From Strobilurus pachycystidiatus (lineage: Eukaryota > Basidiomycota > Agaricomycetes > Agaricales > Physalacriaceae), in NCBI GenBank assembly GCA_019915135.1, contig JAHLMK010000010.1, positions 992,001-1,056,000 of the forward strand: DNA of 64,000 nt. The letters are read 5' to 3'. This document shows, in pieces, positions 44,738 through 56,212 of this stretch (the first letter of the stretch is position 1; the number at the start of each line of letters is the position of its first letter). The notes below the pieces were generated by a model. It saw nothing but the letters and a program-made list of their open reading frames with translations, did no database searches and was not told the origin of the DNA. The translations under genes and the position numbers were made by a program.

Positions 44738-45836
44738 ATGCTCAACAACACCAAGTCCGCTGGCATAACCAAGCGCAAATGCGCTCCCCGCTCGCGCTCT
44801 CCTCTTGGGTCCCTCCCCAAAGTCAAGGTCGTTGATATCCACCAGCAGACGGTCCACGACCTTCTGCGCGAAGTGTCAGAGCTACGCGGCGAGCAACAAA
44901 CCCAAATCGACGCGCTTGACGCCTTGGAGGTTCAGCACTCCCTCGAGTTGGGTGCCATGCAAGAAAAATTGGTCATCTTGGTGCAGGTCAGTCGTATGCG
45001 CACCGCTCGCCAGTTCTTCCTGCTGACTTCACCTCCAGAATCACGAGCAGGAAAAGATTGCCTCCCGGGTAAGTCATTCTTAAGTGGCCATTGCCGGTTC
45101 CTTCGTTCTAATTCTACCTACAAGGACATTCTTCATCGAGCGAACGAGCTCAACGCCATACTGGAAGCCAAGCTGAAACAGCAAGAAAGCCTGCGAGCCA
45201 ATCAACAGGAACGCATCGAGAACCTCTCGACCGACAACGCAAGCCTCCGCGAGGAGCTTGAATCTCTTAAGATCGAGCAGGCTCTCATTGAGGTGAAGTC
45301 ATCTTCGGCGCTTGAATACGAGTTCCTGATGGTAAATTCTAGGTTGAGGAGGGCGAGATCTTCGAGCACGACGTTTACCGCGCCCGCTTTGAGAGCGAAA
45401 AGGAAGAATGGACGGTGCGTCTGAGAAACGAGGAAAGGCCTCGACAATTTTCTGACGTTTCCCAATACAGAAGCGAAAGACGGAAGAACTGACTGAAGAG
45501 GTCGACGCCTTGCGTCAAGATGACATGAGAGACATCCAAGTTCGTCCTTTGCCCTATCAGTCTTTGCCTGTGTTCACCGTCGCTGGGTCATTTAGGAAGC
45601 TTGGGAAGTGCTCCTCCAAGAACGCCAGGATTTCGAGAGAGATCAGTTAGCCGAACAAGCGATCGTCAAACAAGGACGCGAAAACCTAGAGCGCGAAAAG
45701 ATAGCTCAGCGCCATATCATCGTGAGGAACCTCAAAGTGAGTTGACCAGTAGCTTCAACTGTACGAGCACGAGCCTGACATTCACGTAAGGTCCCTTCAG
45801 AGTTATTCCACGGCGCATTCTCAGTCCAACCGTTGA
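44738..45836 (+). CDS. Coiled-coil protein, 254 residues, seven exons
   Basis: Exons 44738-44986, 45039-45068, 45125-45292, 45343-45414, 45471-45539, 45596-45736 and 45801-45836 join in phase. After a basic start (MLNNTKSAGITKRKC) nearly the whole protein is heptad-like: LLREVSELRGEQQTQID, ANELNAILEAKLKQQES, SLREELESLKIEQALIEVEE, LTEEVDALRQDD. This is a long parallel coiled coil of unknown partner. An alternative last splice (45737-45892) would join it in phase to the F-box gene that follows, giving one coiled-coil/F-box protein. Confidence 0.65.
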
Positions 45837-45901
45837 TTTTCCCACCTCGGGACATACAACTTCCCAGCTTCGACCCCTTCGACTTTGCTGAGCGGCCATC
45901 C

Positions 45902-46957
45902 ATGGAAAAGGCACTGGAGCAAGACGAGGCGCACGTGCGGGAATACGACGAGGCCCTGGAGCTCCTGCGAAATAACGCATCTGTGGTTGAGGAAGCCAAA
46001 CGCAAAGTAGAGGCCCACGGGAGGAACATTAAGGCCGTCATTTATCCCACCCGATATGTCTCGGACGCCGTATGGCATAAAATATTCGAGTACGCCACTC
46101 CGCACTATGCTGACGGCGATCATCCCACCTCTTCATTGGACGTGAACTCTGCGCCATGGACGCTCAGTCGCGTATGCAGATATTGGAGATATCTGACTGC
46201 TGCCCAACCACAGCTCTGGGCCCATATATACATTGACACTTCCCCCATCGCTCGACCTTCATCCAAGCTATTGCAGCTTATGCTGCAACGCTCGAGCACA
46301 GCTCCGTTATCTGTATCCATGGCCCTGGGATCTCCTTGTCCTCCTCATTTAGGTGCTCTTCTCGAAGTCTCCGCCCACACATGGCGGCACCTGCGGCTCT
46401 CCGGGCACGAGGAGGCCCTCGGTGCCCCGTTCACCGAGAAACCGCACTGGCAGTTCCTGGAGGAGCTCACGCTCGACGGCTTTTCCCTCCACGCTTTTGA
46501 CCATTTCCAGCGCTGCCCCGTCTTGGCACGTGTGAACATCCTCAATCTGGGTCACACCTCCATTGACCAGCTTGGGCTGCTGCCGTTCAGATCATCGTGG
46601 CAGTGGGAGAGCAGCGGTGCATCTTTTGTAAAACAATTGACTCACCTGAGTACCGCCGTATCTGCCTCGTTCACTAGCCGTTGGCAGGTGGTCTTGGTGC
46701 AACTGCTCTCTGTCTGGGTTCCTAACGCGGATGCTTTGACACATCTTTCAATCTCCCTCCCTTACCTCGACATGGACCTTCTGGGCATTTTCCTCACCCT
46801 TCTCACATCATCCGACCTTCTCCGTCGCCTCAAAGTGTTCACACTGGTGTCCTGGACGCCTTTCAATACGACCGTACGCTCCCTCTTACGGCAGTCCAGG
46901 AACTGGGTCGAGGGAGAGGAAAGTGACACTTTCAAACTTATTCTCCATCGCCATTGA
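45902..46957 (+). CDS. F-box protein
   Basis: From the ATG at 45902 the frame gives about 351 residues. A short coiled coil (EQDEAHVREYDEALELLRNN) is followed by an F-box-like segment (TRYVSDAVWHKIFEYA ... LSRVCRYWRYLTAAQPQLWA), where W and L residues follow the mushroom F-box pattern. The remainder is leucine-rich (LEELTLDGFSLHAFDHFQRC, LTHLSISLPYLDMDLLG), as in LRR-bearing F-box proteins that bring substrates to SCF ubiquitin ligases. The frame is open about 69 nt further upstream without an ATG. No intron is needed. Agarics have hundreds of such genes. Confidence 0.7.
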   Translation: MEKALEQDEAHVREYDEALELLRNNASVVEEAKRKVEAHGRNIKAVIYPTRYVSDAVWHKIFEYATPHYADGDHPTSSLDVNSAPWTLSRVCRYWRYLTAAQPQLWAHIYIDTSPIARPSSKLLQLMLQRSSTAPLSVSMALGSPCPPHLGALLEVSAHTWRHLRLSGHEEALGAPFTEKPHWQFLEELTLDGFSLHAFDHFQRCPVLARVNILNLGHTSIDQLGLLPFRSSWQWESSGASFVKQLTHLSTAVSASFTSRWQVVLVQLLSVWVPNADALTHLSISLPYLDMDLLGIFLTLLTSSDLLRRLKVFTLVSWTPFNTTVRSLLRQSRNWVEGEESDTFKLILHRH

Positions 46958-47530
46958 TATTGAGCGCATATTGATTTGATAGTTCGGTACTTCTCCTGTT
47001 CGTTTCCTTCTTCGTTTCCAGTAATCTAGATATCATTTGCCACCATACCAGTCATCAGACTTCTGTAGCAATTATCAGGCAATTATTGCCGAGCACACTT
47101 CGTCTTTCTACAAATCTTCAATCTCGATAATATATGACACTTGACCTCATGGACCACACTTTGGGATGATCTGTTGGTGCATGTGCATGTAGACTGGCAC
47201 TGAGTTAGCAACAACTTCGACTCCGTAGTCAAAGTTGTGGATCCACACATAAGCTACTTTGCGAAGCAGAAAGGCCTCGAGACGATTCACTCGAAGGAAA
47301 TCCAAGGAGTGAGTCGTTTCGATGCGAGCGTGCGGCCGGGCTCAAGAAAATGATAACAGATAAACTGCACAGAAGGTCGGAGTCGAGTGGGTAAAGAGGT
47401 AAAGGGCGGCCAGGCTGCCGGCTACGAGTTTGTGACTCGTTACGTGACTGTGCCCGCCTCGGTTTGTTGATGACCACCACCTGCTCGACACGTGAAGACG
47501 CGTCCGACGCGTCTGTTGAGCGATATTTGG
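46958..47530. other. Gap without a recognisable gene
   Basis: No supported ORF; the right end is the promoter of the next gene. Confidence 0.4.
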
Positions 47531-47538
47531 TATAAATA
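47531..47538 (+). promoter_or_regulatory. TATA box
   Basis: TATAAATA lies 180 bp before the ATG at 47711. Confidence 0.5.
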
Positions 47539-47710
47539 GGTGAGCGGCCCCACTCTCTTTTCCCCAGACCGCAGTGCGGCGTCTGGCAGCAGATGCTGTC
47601 AGCGCAAGGCCTACTCCCCCGCTCGGTCTCCAGGGAACGCTCACGCCAGTACCATAGCAGTTCTTGCTGCCGCCGCCGTGCAACCTTCCTCCCTCACCGC
47701 CGCCGCCACC

Positions 47711-48097
47711 ATGGTCCTTACTCGTCAGCTCAAGCGGGCGGCTGAGTCCCGCGTCATCCAGGCAATCTCCTCCCTCTTCTTCAGCCCAGCCAGGTCAGTT
47801 GCACTGAACCGCCTCCCGAGCCACTGGCACACGCGTTGACACCTCGGATACAGCCCCGTCGTCGGCACCGACACCGCAGACGTCGTGAAACTCGACATCG
47901 ACATCGCCTCCATCCTCGCCATCCGCCACCAAGACATGAACGCCGAGGCAAGAAATCGAGACCCCGAGGTTGTGGCAATGCTTGAGTTCCTGGAGAACAG
48001 CCCCAAGCCGTCCGGCCGCGTTGACGCTGCCAAACCCGCCGCGTCCGCGCCGTTCGGTCCCATCACAAGGTCTGAACCGTCTTTCTGCTGTGTCTGA
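47711..48097 (+). CDS. Hypothetical protein, 3' end replaced by a duplicated block
   Basis: The ATG has an ideal context (CCACCATGG). Exon 47711-47793, a 60-nt intron and exon 47854-48097 give 108 residues: MVLTRQLKRAAESRVIQA, then SPVVGTDTADVVKLDIDI. From 48071 on, the sequence is a copy of intron 1 of the Spt5-like gene at 34497. The last nine codons and the stop are therefore foreign and the original C-terminus is lost. No domain recognised. Confidence 0.5.
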
Positions 48098-48466
48098 AAT
48101 GGTCTGAACCGGCAACAGGTGGCGATTTCATTGTCGACGACGCAGGCGATATTTCTCCGGACGACATCTCTCGCCCAATCCAGCCCCCCCAAACCTCCTT
48201 GACCCGCCCCCTTCTGTTGACGAGACCTTCGACGCGCTGTTGGACCGAGCCCGTCAGCGTGCTCGCACCGCGAAAGAACTCAACACGGACATCCGCACGA
48301 GCATCCCCCCAGCGATTCGGATAAGCCCTTATGTCGCATAAAGTGCTGGGTATGTTGGCATAATCCACCCCCCAACTTCTCACTCTAAACCTGTATTGCT
48401 AGCCTCGCATGCAAACCGAGCTTCTACTGCGTTTACATGCTGCCGCAGACAAGCTACCTTGTCTCA
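48071..48466 (+). pseudogene. Partial copy of the Spt5-like gene
   Basis: Corresponds to 34497-34893 (intron 1, exon 2, intron 2 and the start of exon 3). One C is missing in each of two poly-C runs compared with the copy at 34403, so the frame is broken twice. Both ends are sharp joins to unrelated sequence. Confidence 0.85.
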
Positions 48467-48479
48467 GTCTGAAAGCCGA

Positions 48480-48780
48480 AGGTCGCTGAGACCGCTCCTA
48501 TTGCGCCTGGGCCGACCGTGCACCCGAGGCGGTGGACCTGGAGGCGATGGAGTTTAGCCAGATCGGACATCTCCAGTCGGTCGAAGACGAAGTGCAAGCC
48601 TCCCCACGGTTCATCCAAGCGCCCCAAGGAGGGCTACGAGGAGACTCATGTGCCAGCGCCCATACAAGGACCCGGGAGAGCGTGTTTCCATATCTGTGCC
48701 TGCTTGGTCTCATCCCGCCTTCTCCATCCCCAAACGCGTTCGGAGTCAACTTTACCCCGTCGCATTAGGACGTTGCCATT
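48480..48780 (+). pseudogene. Brr2 (U5 snRNP helicase) N-terminal fragment
   Basis: Frames around 48500-48770 read EAVDLEAMEFSQIGHLQS, then SKRPKEGYEETHVPAP, then FSIPKRVRSQLYPVALG. This is the stretch just ahead of the first helicase cassette of Brr2/SNRNP200. At least two frame changes are needed. Nothing of the helicase core follows; at 48858 the sequence switches to the WD40 gene. Confidence 0.75.
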
Positions 48781-48857
48781 TTCTCCAAATATACGATCCG
48801 AAGAGTCTTTTCTATTTCGGCAGTTCATCGGTGCCACAGAGAAGAAGCCATTCCATC

Positions 48858-50309
48858 CTAGGTACAGAAGATGGCCGTTTGGTGGCATGGAAATTGGACA
48901 ACCAGACTGGGGTGCGTTCCATCTCTAATCTTTGACTTCTGCTTACGCTCGTAGTGCTTTCAATTCTCGTACCAGTGGAGCGAGTCGGAGGGTGACACCG
49001 ATGGGCCCGTGATCTCGGTGCAGGTGTATGCCAAAATTGTGGACTTGATTCGTCACCGCGCTCGAGTCGTTTGAGGCTCCGGCGCCTTTGATGGCCAGGC
49101 GCCCAAGGTCGCTTCATGCGTCCTCGATCCCGACCTTGGCTTCCAGAAGATCTTTGTGACCCAATTACCACACAGTTTCATTCCCAGGACGGTTGTCTTC
49201 CAAAACAAGACTCGAAACGTTCTAGCGTTTTCCATGACCAATGGACACTTGTGCTTCTTTTCGCCGCTTTCTTCTGTCCTATATCTCACTGACCATCTCG
49301 CAGGGCTCTTTTACACGGACAGACTGGACACATCGAAACTGAGAGGACGGATGGACCAGCCGTCATGCAAGTCTTATCTCAGTGCATTGGATGTTTACTA
49401 ACCGGTAGACCAGGGCCGGCATGGCTGTCCATCCACGAGGTGACGCCTTCGTGGCAATGACCGGTCATAACTTCGAAGTCTACTCTCTAGGTGACGGGTG
49501 CCAGACTGCACTTCTTCGCGTCATGCAGTGCGAGCCCCCTCTTCTACGACTTGCCAAACAAGTGGCCTGGGCCGACGACGAGAAATTGGTGGTGTGCGGT
49601 ACAGATCGAGGGAAGGCGAATATATATGACGCCGCCAGCGGCCGTCTTGTTGGCCATTTAGACCACCCGGCGGAATGCTTAGTTCAAACAGTCGACGTAT
49701 GTTCTGCATACTCTGAACTTCGCGTCATCACCTCACCACTACGTCCAGACAATCAGCACTTCCTCTCACAGCTTCATTGCTGTGGCTGGCACCGCTCTTG
49801 GAATGCCATCGAAGGTGCTGCTGTGGCGTAAAACGAAGTGCGCCACTTTCTAAACGCATGTCCGTTGTCCTGAGCCATGTCTTCAGGTCTTCGCCAGTCT
49901 CACCGCCAAAGATTGAGGCCTTACCGTCGAAGGTCGAAGCGACCACAGGTAATACAAACCTCTTGGCCAAGAGTCTCAGTACGGTGGTTCGCCAGACTTG
50001 GCTCGCTTTCCTCTATACCGGTGTCACACTGCTATTGACTAGCAGCATCTACCTCGTGTACCTGCAATTAGATGCCCACTTCGAAAAACAAGTAAGATCG
50101 CCTTTTGTAGTTCAACCCTTATCTCAACTTGCAAGCTAGGGCATGACTTCTCCCTTCCGATCACCCATCTACTAGCGGAAGCTGCTGCCCCAGCAGAATA
50201 TTGTGCATTGGCTTCAGACGCGCTCATTCCTATCGTTTCTGCAACCGAGGGTGCTACGATCACCTCCTCATTACCCTTATCAACCTGTTCAGTCACAAAT
50301 ATGCAATGA
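48858..50309 (+). pseudogene. Inverted, truncated copy of the WD40/membrane-helix gene
   Basis: Mirrors 25624-27067. It starts inside GTEDGRLVAWKLDNQTG, so the first exons are absent. It has TGA in place of the TGT codon (VVCGFG in the other copy) near 49071. Introns, the membrane helix and the final TGA are preserved. Confidence 0.85.
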
Positions 50310-50769
50310 ATGCATCCAATGATACGATAAATGGCCAGTTTTTCCTAGACAATACGAATATACGGTTATGAGCTTTGTTGAATTTCAGTGCCATCAGTTT
50401 CCAGAAGTTGACTTGAAGTTGAGAAAGTGTCGACCTGAACAATGAATTCTGCGACTGTTGAGGCCTCTCGTGCAATCACATCCCCCACATTGTTGGACTT
50501 GCACATAGTACCGTGCACAAAGGATGCTTCCGACCATCGGAGGTACAAGAACTCACCGAGCTCGAGCTAGACTGGGAGACGTACGTCGTTACTCCGCGCG
50601 TAATAGCTCTCGATCTGGATCTAGCGTTGAGCCACGGTGTTCACAGCAGTATTAGACTTTTGCACGGCCTCAATGTAGATGCACTTGTGTACGAGGGAAT
50701 ATCGAATGATAAACAATCTACAAATACGCTAATGCTACTACTGTAAGACTTTGAACGCCAAAGGAGAGG
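50310..50769 (+). repeat. Downstream flank of the inverted WD40 copy
   Basis: Repeats, inverted, the DNA around 25115-25620 with small changes; no gene seen. Confidence 0.6.
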
Positions 50770-51950
50770 GCGGAGAAAGTAGCGGAGGAAATTTGACCAT
50801 TCGTGTAGAGACGCCTGTTGAGATGATGATCGGAAGGAAACAAGGGAACGCGTCTCAAGAGGGTCTCATAAAAATCTCGAGACCTCTGTGCATATCCGGG
50901 CCGAGCCGATAAGTGATCGGGCAGTCAATTGCGCTCATCGGGCGACCATCACCACGGCCTACCAGACCTGCGCCTCCCACGACTTTGCCTGGACCCATGC
51001 TATTTTCTCTTAGCAGAGAGCATTGCACGTCGCTTGGAATCAACCTCCTCTGCGCCGACGCCGCTTCGTGTGTGGCTTGCAGTAGCGTGGGCTGGTATTG
51101 GAATGGCTGGCGGACCCATGCTATTTTCTCTTAGCGAGAGCATTGCACGTCGCTTGGAATAGACTTCCTCTGCGCCGACGCCGCTTCGTGTGTGGCTTGC
51201 AGTAGCGTTGGAGTGGTCGGCAGATCTCAGTCATGCGCAGCTCTCACATCTACCCTCTCAAGCGAAGCATGACAGTGACCCAAACAACCGGACAAACTCA
51301 GGCGCGGAGAGAAGAGACGACGCGACGATGTCCGGTGCGTGATTTGTTTCCTTCGCCTTCCGCATTCTTCTCATCGCGATCTGGCTTTTTCTAGTCGTGG
51401 TTGGTTCTGATCTCGCCAAAGTCAGCCAGAATCCGCCGTCCCTTGCTTGATTGCCTTACCATTCCTCGGTGCTCCATGGAACTCCGCACACACGAACAAC
51501 GTCAGATCAATGCCGAGGCCGACACTCACCGCATCAGCAGAACCGTGAACGGCCTGGAAGGCATGGAGGGACAAGCAGCCGACGACGATATCGGAGAGAC
51601 TATATACAGAGGGTACATACGGTCCGACCATCTGGGATGCCCGCTGCGAACATGTACAATTTCAACCCGAGCGGTATGCTTTTGTTCATGCTTGTTTTCT
51701 AGCCATCCAAACGACTGTAGATACGGACGTTCTCGTGTGCATTCGCAGCTACCAGGTCATCCGCATCTAACTGTGATCCTGACTCGAAGCAACTTGTCCT
51801 GCAAAGGTGTGCTTGTTTACCTCTCAATTGTCTAGTGACCAACTCAGTGTCGCATTAGTACTCGTTGACGGTGGAATCTGCTGTACCGTCGATGCCACTC
51901 TTCACGAAGTTATGGTAGGAATCACCTCAATCTCCTGCGCATTTGATTGA
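50770..51950 (-). repeat. Dispersed repeat R1, copy d (two units) and flank
   Basis: Two units at about 51000-51210. The usual palindrome is altered to ATCTCGAGAC (50874-50883). The distal part (51400-51830) matches copy e and also copy b's far end. Confidence 0.75.
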
Positions 51951-52149
51951 GTTCTTTCGATTTAAGAACCAGACGCACTTCAGCCTTTTTAACAAACTAC
52001 AGTTGCGGTCGAGTACACCTTTTAGGGATTGCACATTACCCCGGAGACGATTCTTCGTGTTCGTCGATGCAGAAGATACAAACAAATACACGTAGAGTAT
52101 ATTATACATAGTCAATACATGAACACCTGCAAAGGATGTCGGGCATAGT

Positions 52150-54270
52150 TATTCTGGTCCTCAGTCAGTTCTCCCCAAGTCAGGATAGAACGGCACCGCC
52201 TCCTCAGCTCCCAGGTAGAGTTTGTCTTGCACCCACCAGTACACTTCTCGAACCTTCTTCGCTGGGTGGAACGATCTCTGCAGCACAGAACTCAGCAGGA
52301 CGCCCCGCCCCAGCGTCACCCGCATCGCCTGGATGGCGTCCATGACCGCCCCAACTACATGCAGCGACGTTTCGAAGCAGTTCGGCCCCACGAGGTTCAA
52401 GAGGTGAAGCATCGAATCCTCACACCCTAGTCGGGCGACACCGAGAGCCAAGTGTTTGATAACGGTGCCCGTCGTCTGGCGAAGCACAAGCTTAGGGGAT
52501 TCGTGACCGTATCCTCCAGCTTCGTCACCGCGGAATGACAGCAGTACGCCGAGTGCGATTCAAACCCGACCGACAGCACCTTCAAAGAGCCAGTCCACGT
52601 GTTCAACTCTGCAGTCCTGTACCTGTCGAGGATGGCAGTAATACTTGTGAAAGCTAGGGCGGAAGGGTTAGTATTATACTTGGCAGAGTTAGCGAAAAAA
52701 CACTCACGTCCACAAATCTCAGCAACGATCGCGACCGTACTACACACACGACTCTGTCGCTCCTCCACCCGTAGATTCGTGAGCACCACCGACAACACGT
52801 CCTGCGGACACAGACTCTTCGCGATGTAACCGAAAGAGTTCACGGCTGCACGTCGGATACCCTTCTTGTCTGCCTTCAGCAGGTGCAACAGCTCGGAAGA
52901 GATTCGCGACCATTAGCGAGCCGGCACAAACTCACGGCCAATCAAGCTGATGGACGGCCTTGCACCTTTTCAAACCGATTCCTGAGAGTCGGCGGCCTCC
53001 GGGGCACTAAAAACATAGTGAGTTCTGTGAGGTGACTTATAGGAAACAAAGGAAGACTGACAAAGATACTTGACCAGCAGGCTCATCTGAATCATACCGG
53101 CAACATTGGCGATAGCTCCCCTCGGCAGCGTTGATGCTACCATGAATATCGGGGTACTCTTGACCAGGCTGCGCAAACAACACCAGACCGAGGTTACGGA
53201 GCAGATGGTTTTCACAACACTGCTTGATAACCACAGCCGACCGAGTCGTAAGATCCGCCGCCTCCTGACGAAGTTTTCGCGCTCTTGGTGTTGAGACGCC
53301 AGAGGATGCTGGGAACGATTTGCATGAGGTAGGGCTTGACGCGGATGCCCAGGGCCTTCACGACGGTATCGAAGCCGTCCATCATGACTTGGTCCTCCCT
53401 ATTCTGCTCTTGGAACGAGAAAATGATACTGTTGATAGCTCTCGTCAATGTCCGGACCACAAATATTCGCGACGACCTTTGTTATGGGCTCCGTCATCAT
53501 CTTCCTGTACGGCTCTGCCTCTCCAACACCCAGCCTTCTGCGCAAGCTCCACAGAAGTCTCCACGACCTGCTCGTAGTTCCTGCGGTCAAGCGCCTGCCG
53601 ACGAATCCCGGAAGACTTAGAAGAAATCTGGCAGGATGTCGGGCTTGATGTACTGAGGAGTGACACCAACCCTGGCAGCACACTGCTTGTCGACCTTCAA
53701 GACAATCTTCTTCATCTCTTTGTCCGAGGTGCCAAAGTCCCGGATAAGAAGCCGGCGACTTGCAGCGCGTAGTACGACGCGTATTCGAGGTCCATGAGTG
53801 GGATAAGGGAATCGATAGCTTTCAGTAAGGCGGGGAGACCATTGCCGCGGTGAAGACGGATATCCAGCCGAAGCGGCTTCTGAACGGTGTCGAACGACTC
53901 GATACCATAAGGCGCAGCAGCTTCGGTCAATGCAGCAAGACCGAGGGCCGTCATTGTCCGTACTTTTTGCTGCTCATCAGGGAGACCTTGAGCAGAACAG
54001 TTGGTCAGATTGCGCAGGCGGGGGGAAATAGCGCGTCCCATCATTGTGGCAATTGGCCGAACGATACGGGTACCAATGTGACGCGCTTGCCACGACTCTT
54101 GGAGAGACAGACGACTTGAAGGAAAGGGAGGAGGGAGGGGATACCGACAGCGGAGGCTACGGCAGAGAAGGCGCGAGACGCACATACTCGTCGGCGGAAG
54201 CACAGACTGCTATTGATGGTGCCTCTGGTGCCCAGCTCCTCGAAAATACCATCCAATGCGATTATGCATT
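52150..54270 (-). pseudogene. SF3B1 pseudogene, middle and C-terminal part
   Basis: Blocks in gene order: [14 protein letters not shown], then [164 protein letters not shown] and FHPAKKVREVYWW ending VPFYPDLG. This covers most HEAT repeats absent from the copy at 32430, but in several frames with stops. It is more diverged than the other two SF3B1 pieces and is probably an independent, older copy. Confidence 0.88.
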
Positions 54271-54479
54271 CGTTACGAACGGGCAGTGTTGCATCTGTAA
54301 TGGCATTTAGTTTAACACTGTTTTGTATGCAACTTGAGTGAATACCCTTGTAACGTGTGAGCCTGCTTGTACGCCGCTCGTCATTGGCTCTTTGCCTATA
54401 TCAAGCGCTTTCGCGATGCGCAACCCAACATGCGCTTCGGGCGGCCCAGCGAGCGCTTTGCGATGCGCGACCCACGATC

Positions 54480-55796
54480 GGCCAGCGCATCCTCCAGCAT
54501 CGTCACCACGGAATCACAGTAGTACGCCGACTGTGGTCCGATGTATTCAAACACGACCGACCAGCGCCTTCAAACAGCCAGTCCGCCCATTCAACTCTGC
54601 AGTCCGGTACCCGTCGAGGATGGCAGGAATACATGTGAAGGCTAGAGCGGAAGGGTCAGTAATCTACTTGGCAGAGCTAGCGAAAAACCCTCACGTCCAT
54701 AAGTCTCAGCAACGATAGCGACCGTATTACACTGAGCAGCACCGCCAACACGTCCTGCGGACCCAAACTCTTCGCAATGTACCCGAGAGAGTTCACAGCA
54801 GCACGTCGGATACCCTTTCTTGTGCGCCTTCAGCAGGTGCAACAGCTCGAAACAGACTCGCATCCCTTCGCGAGCCGGCACAAACTCAGCACCGCGATCC
54901 GCGATACGACCAATCAAGTCGATGGACGACCTTCTCGAGCTGATTCCTGAGAATCAGCGTCATCCGGGGCACTAACAACGAAGTTAGCTCTGTGAGGTAA
55001 CTTATAGGAAACGAAGGAAGACTCACAAAGATACTTGACCGGCAGGTTCATCTGAATCATACCGGCAACATTGGCGATAGCTCCCTCGGCAGCGATGATA
55101 TTACCAGGAGTATGAGAGTTCTGTTCACCGAGCTGCTCGAACAACACCAGAGTCGATATCGGGACGCGTAGTAGAAATCATGTGGGCAAGACCGGCTGCC
55201 TTGGACAGGTTGGAGATGATCTCCCGACCCTCTACGCGGGCGTAGTAGTCTTCGTCAATGAGGAGTGGCTCAATATCGAGAAGGATTTTGTGGACGTAGG
55301 GGCGAACAGGATCGCCAAGCGTGTATGGCACCCGGTCAATGACCTTGACGAGGAGATGGCGCTCCTAGTCTTCCAATGCGCGTTCCATGAGCAAGGAAAG
55401 GAGCGGCCGAAACTCCCTTGTCGGTGATCTGGCGAAGGGCGGTCTTCCTGACGGGCGGCGTGCCGGTCTGATTTTGAGCAGGCGCCGCATGAACTTGCGC
55501 TCCTTCATCTCGTCGACCGTCAACTCTGTCTCGTCCTCCTCCATCACGATTTTGGCGAAGTACTGGGCGTCCTCTGCCTTTGAGAACGCGACACTGCCAA
55601 CAGCGGGAAATTCGGTAGGAGTGTAGGCATGAATTTGCGGGGAGTGGGCAGAATGGCGTCGAGTTTTTGGCGGTTGTGCTTGCCGTCCTGCATGACGCCG
55701 GGCGCGTTCATGGCGTCGACGTCGATGGGGCTCTGATCACAGCGAGAGCGCTTGGCCGGCGCGGGCGACACGGTCGAGGTTGCGGTCAGCACAGCG
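54480..55796 (-). pseudogene. SF3B1 pseudogene, N-terminal part with the same internal deletion
   Basis: Near-identical to 32760-34004 over most of its length. It has the same jump from RPDIDS to [10 protein letters not shown]. One visible residue difference is SNLSKAAG here against SNLSNAAG. The C-terminal end stops near 54480, where the copies part; 54270-54480 is unrelated sequence. Confidence 0.88.
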
Positions 55797-56212
55797 CTTT
55801 AACATTGTCCGGGAAGGTCTTGTGTTTGTGTTTGAACCGTGAAGTAAATCTGTCTGGAAAATCAGCCCCGTAATGCTTTGTATGGGCGCTCACGCACGAT
55901 GTCGCCTTTACACAGACGCCTGCCATGACGGCGGGATGGCAACGAGAAGGCGTGAGAATTTGTTGGCGCACCACTGATAGGCCGGCCATTCAAGGCAGTC
56001 TCGGGCACAACATGTACGAGCCGAAGACAACATTTTGCAAGGCTTTGTCACACTCAGGGGCAGCGCACGGTCCCTTTCCCTTTGCTTCCGACCGTCATCG
56101 CCAACAGTCGCCAACGCCCATAATGCGCGTTGGGCCCTTGTGTTGGCCCAGACGATGACTGACGGTGGTCTCTTTCCAGTCTGAAAATTACGATGTCTAC
56201 TAAGACTCCCAA
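55797..56212. repeat. Duplicate of the SF3B1/Spt5-like shared upstream region
   Basis: Matches 34007-34422 without length change and ends ten bases into the Spt5-like coding exon (ATGTCTACTAAGACTCCCAA is kept, then the sequence differs). Confidence 0.85.
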
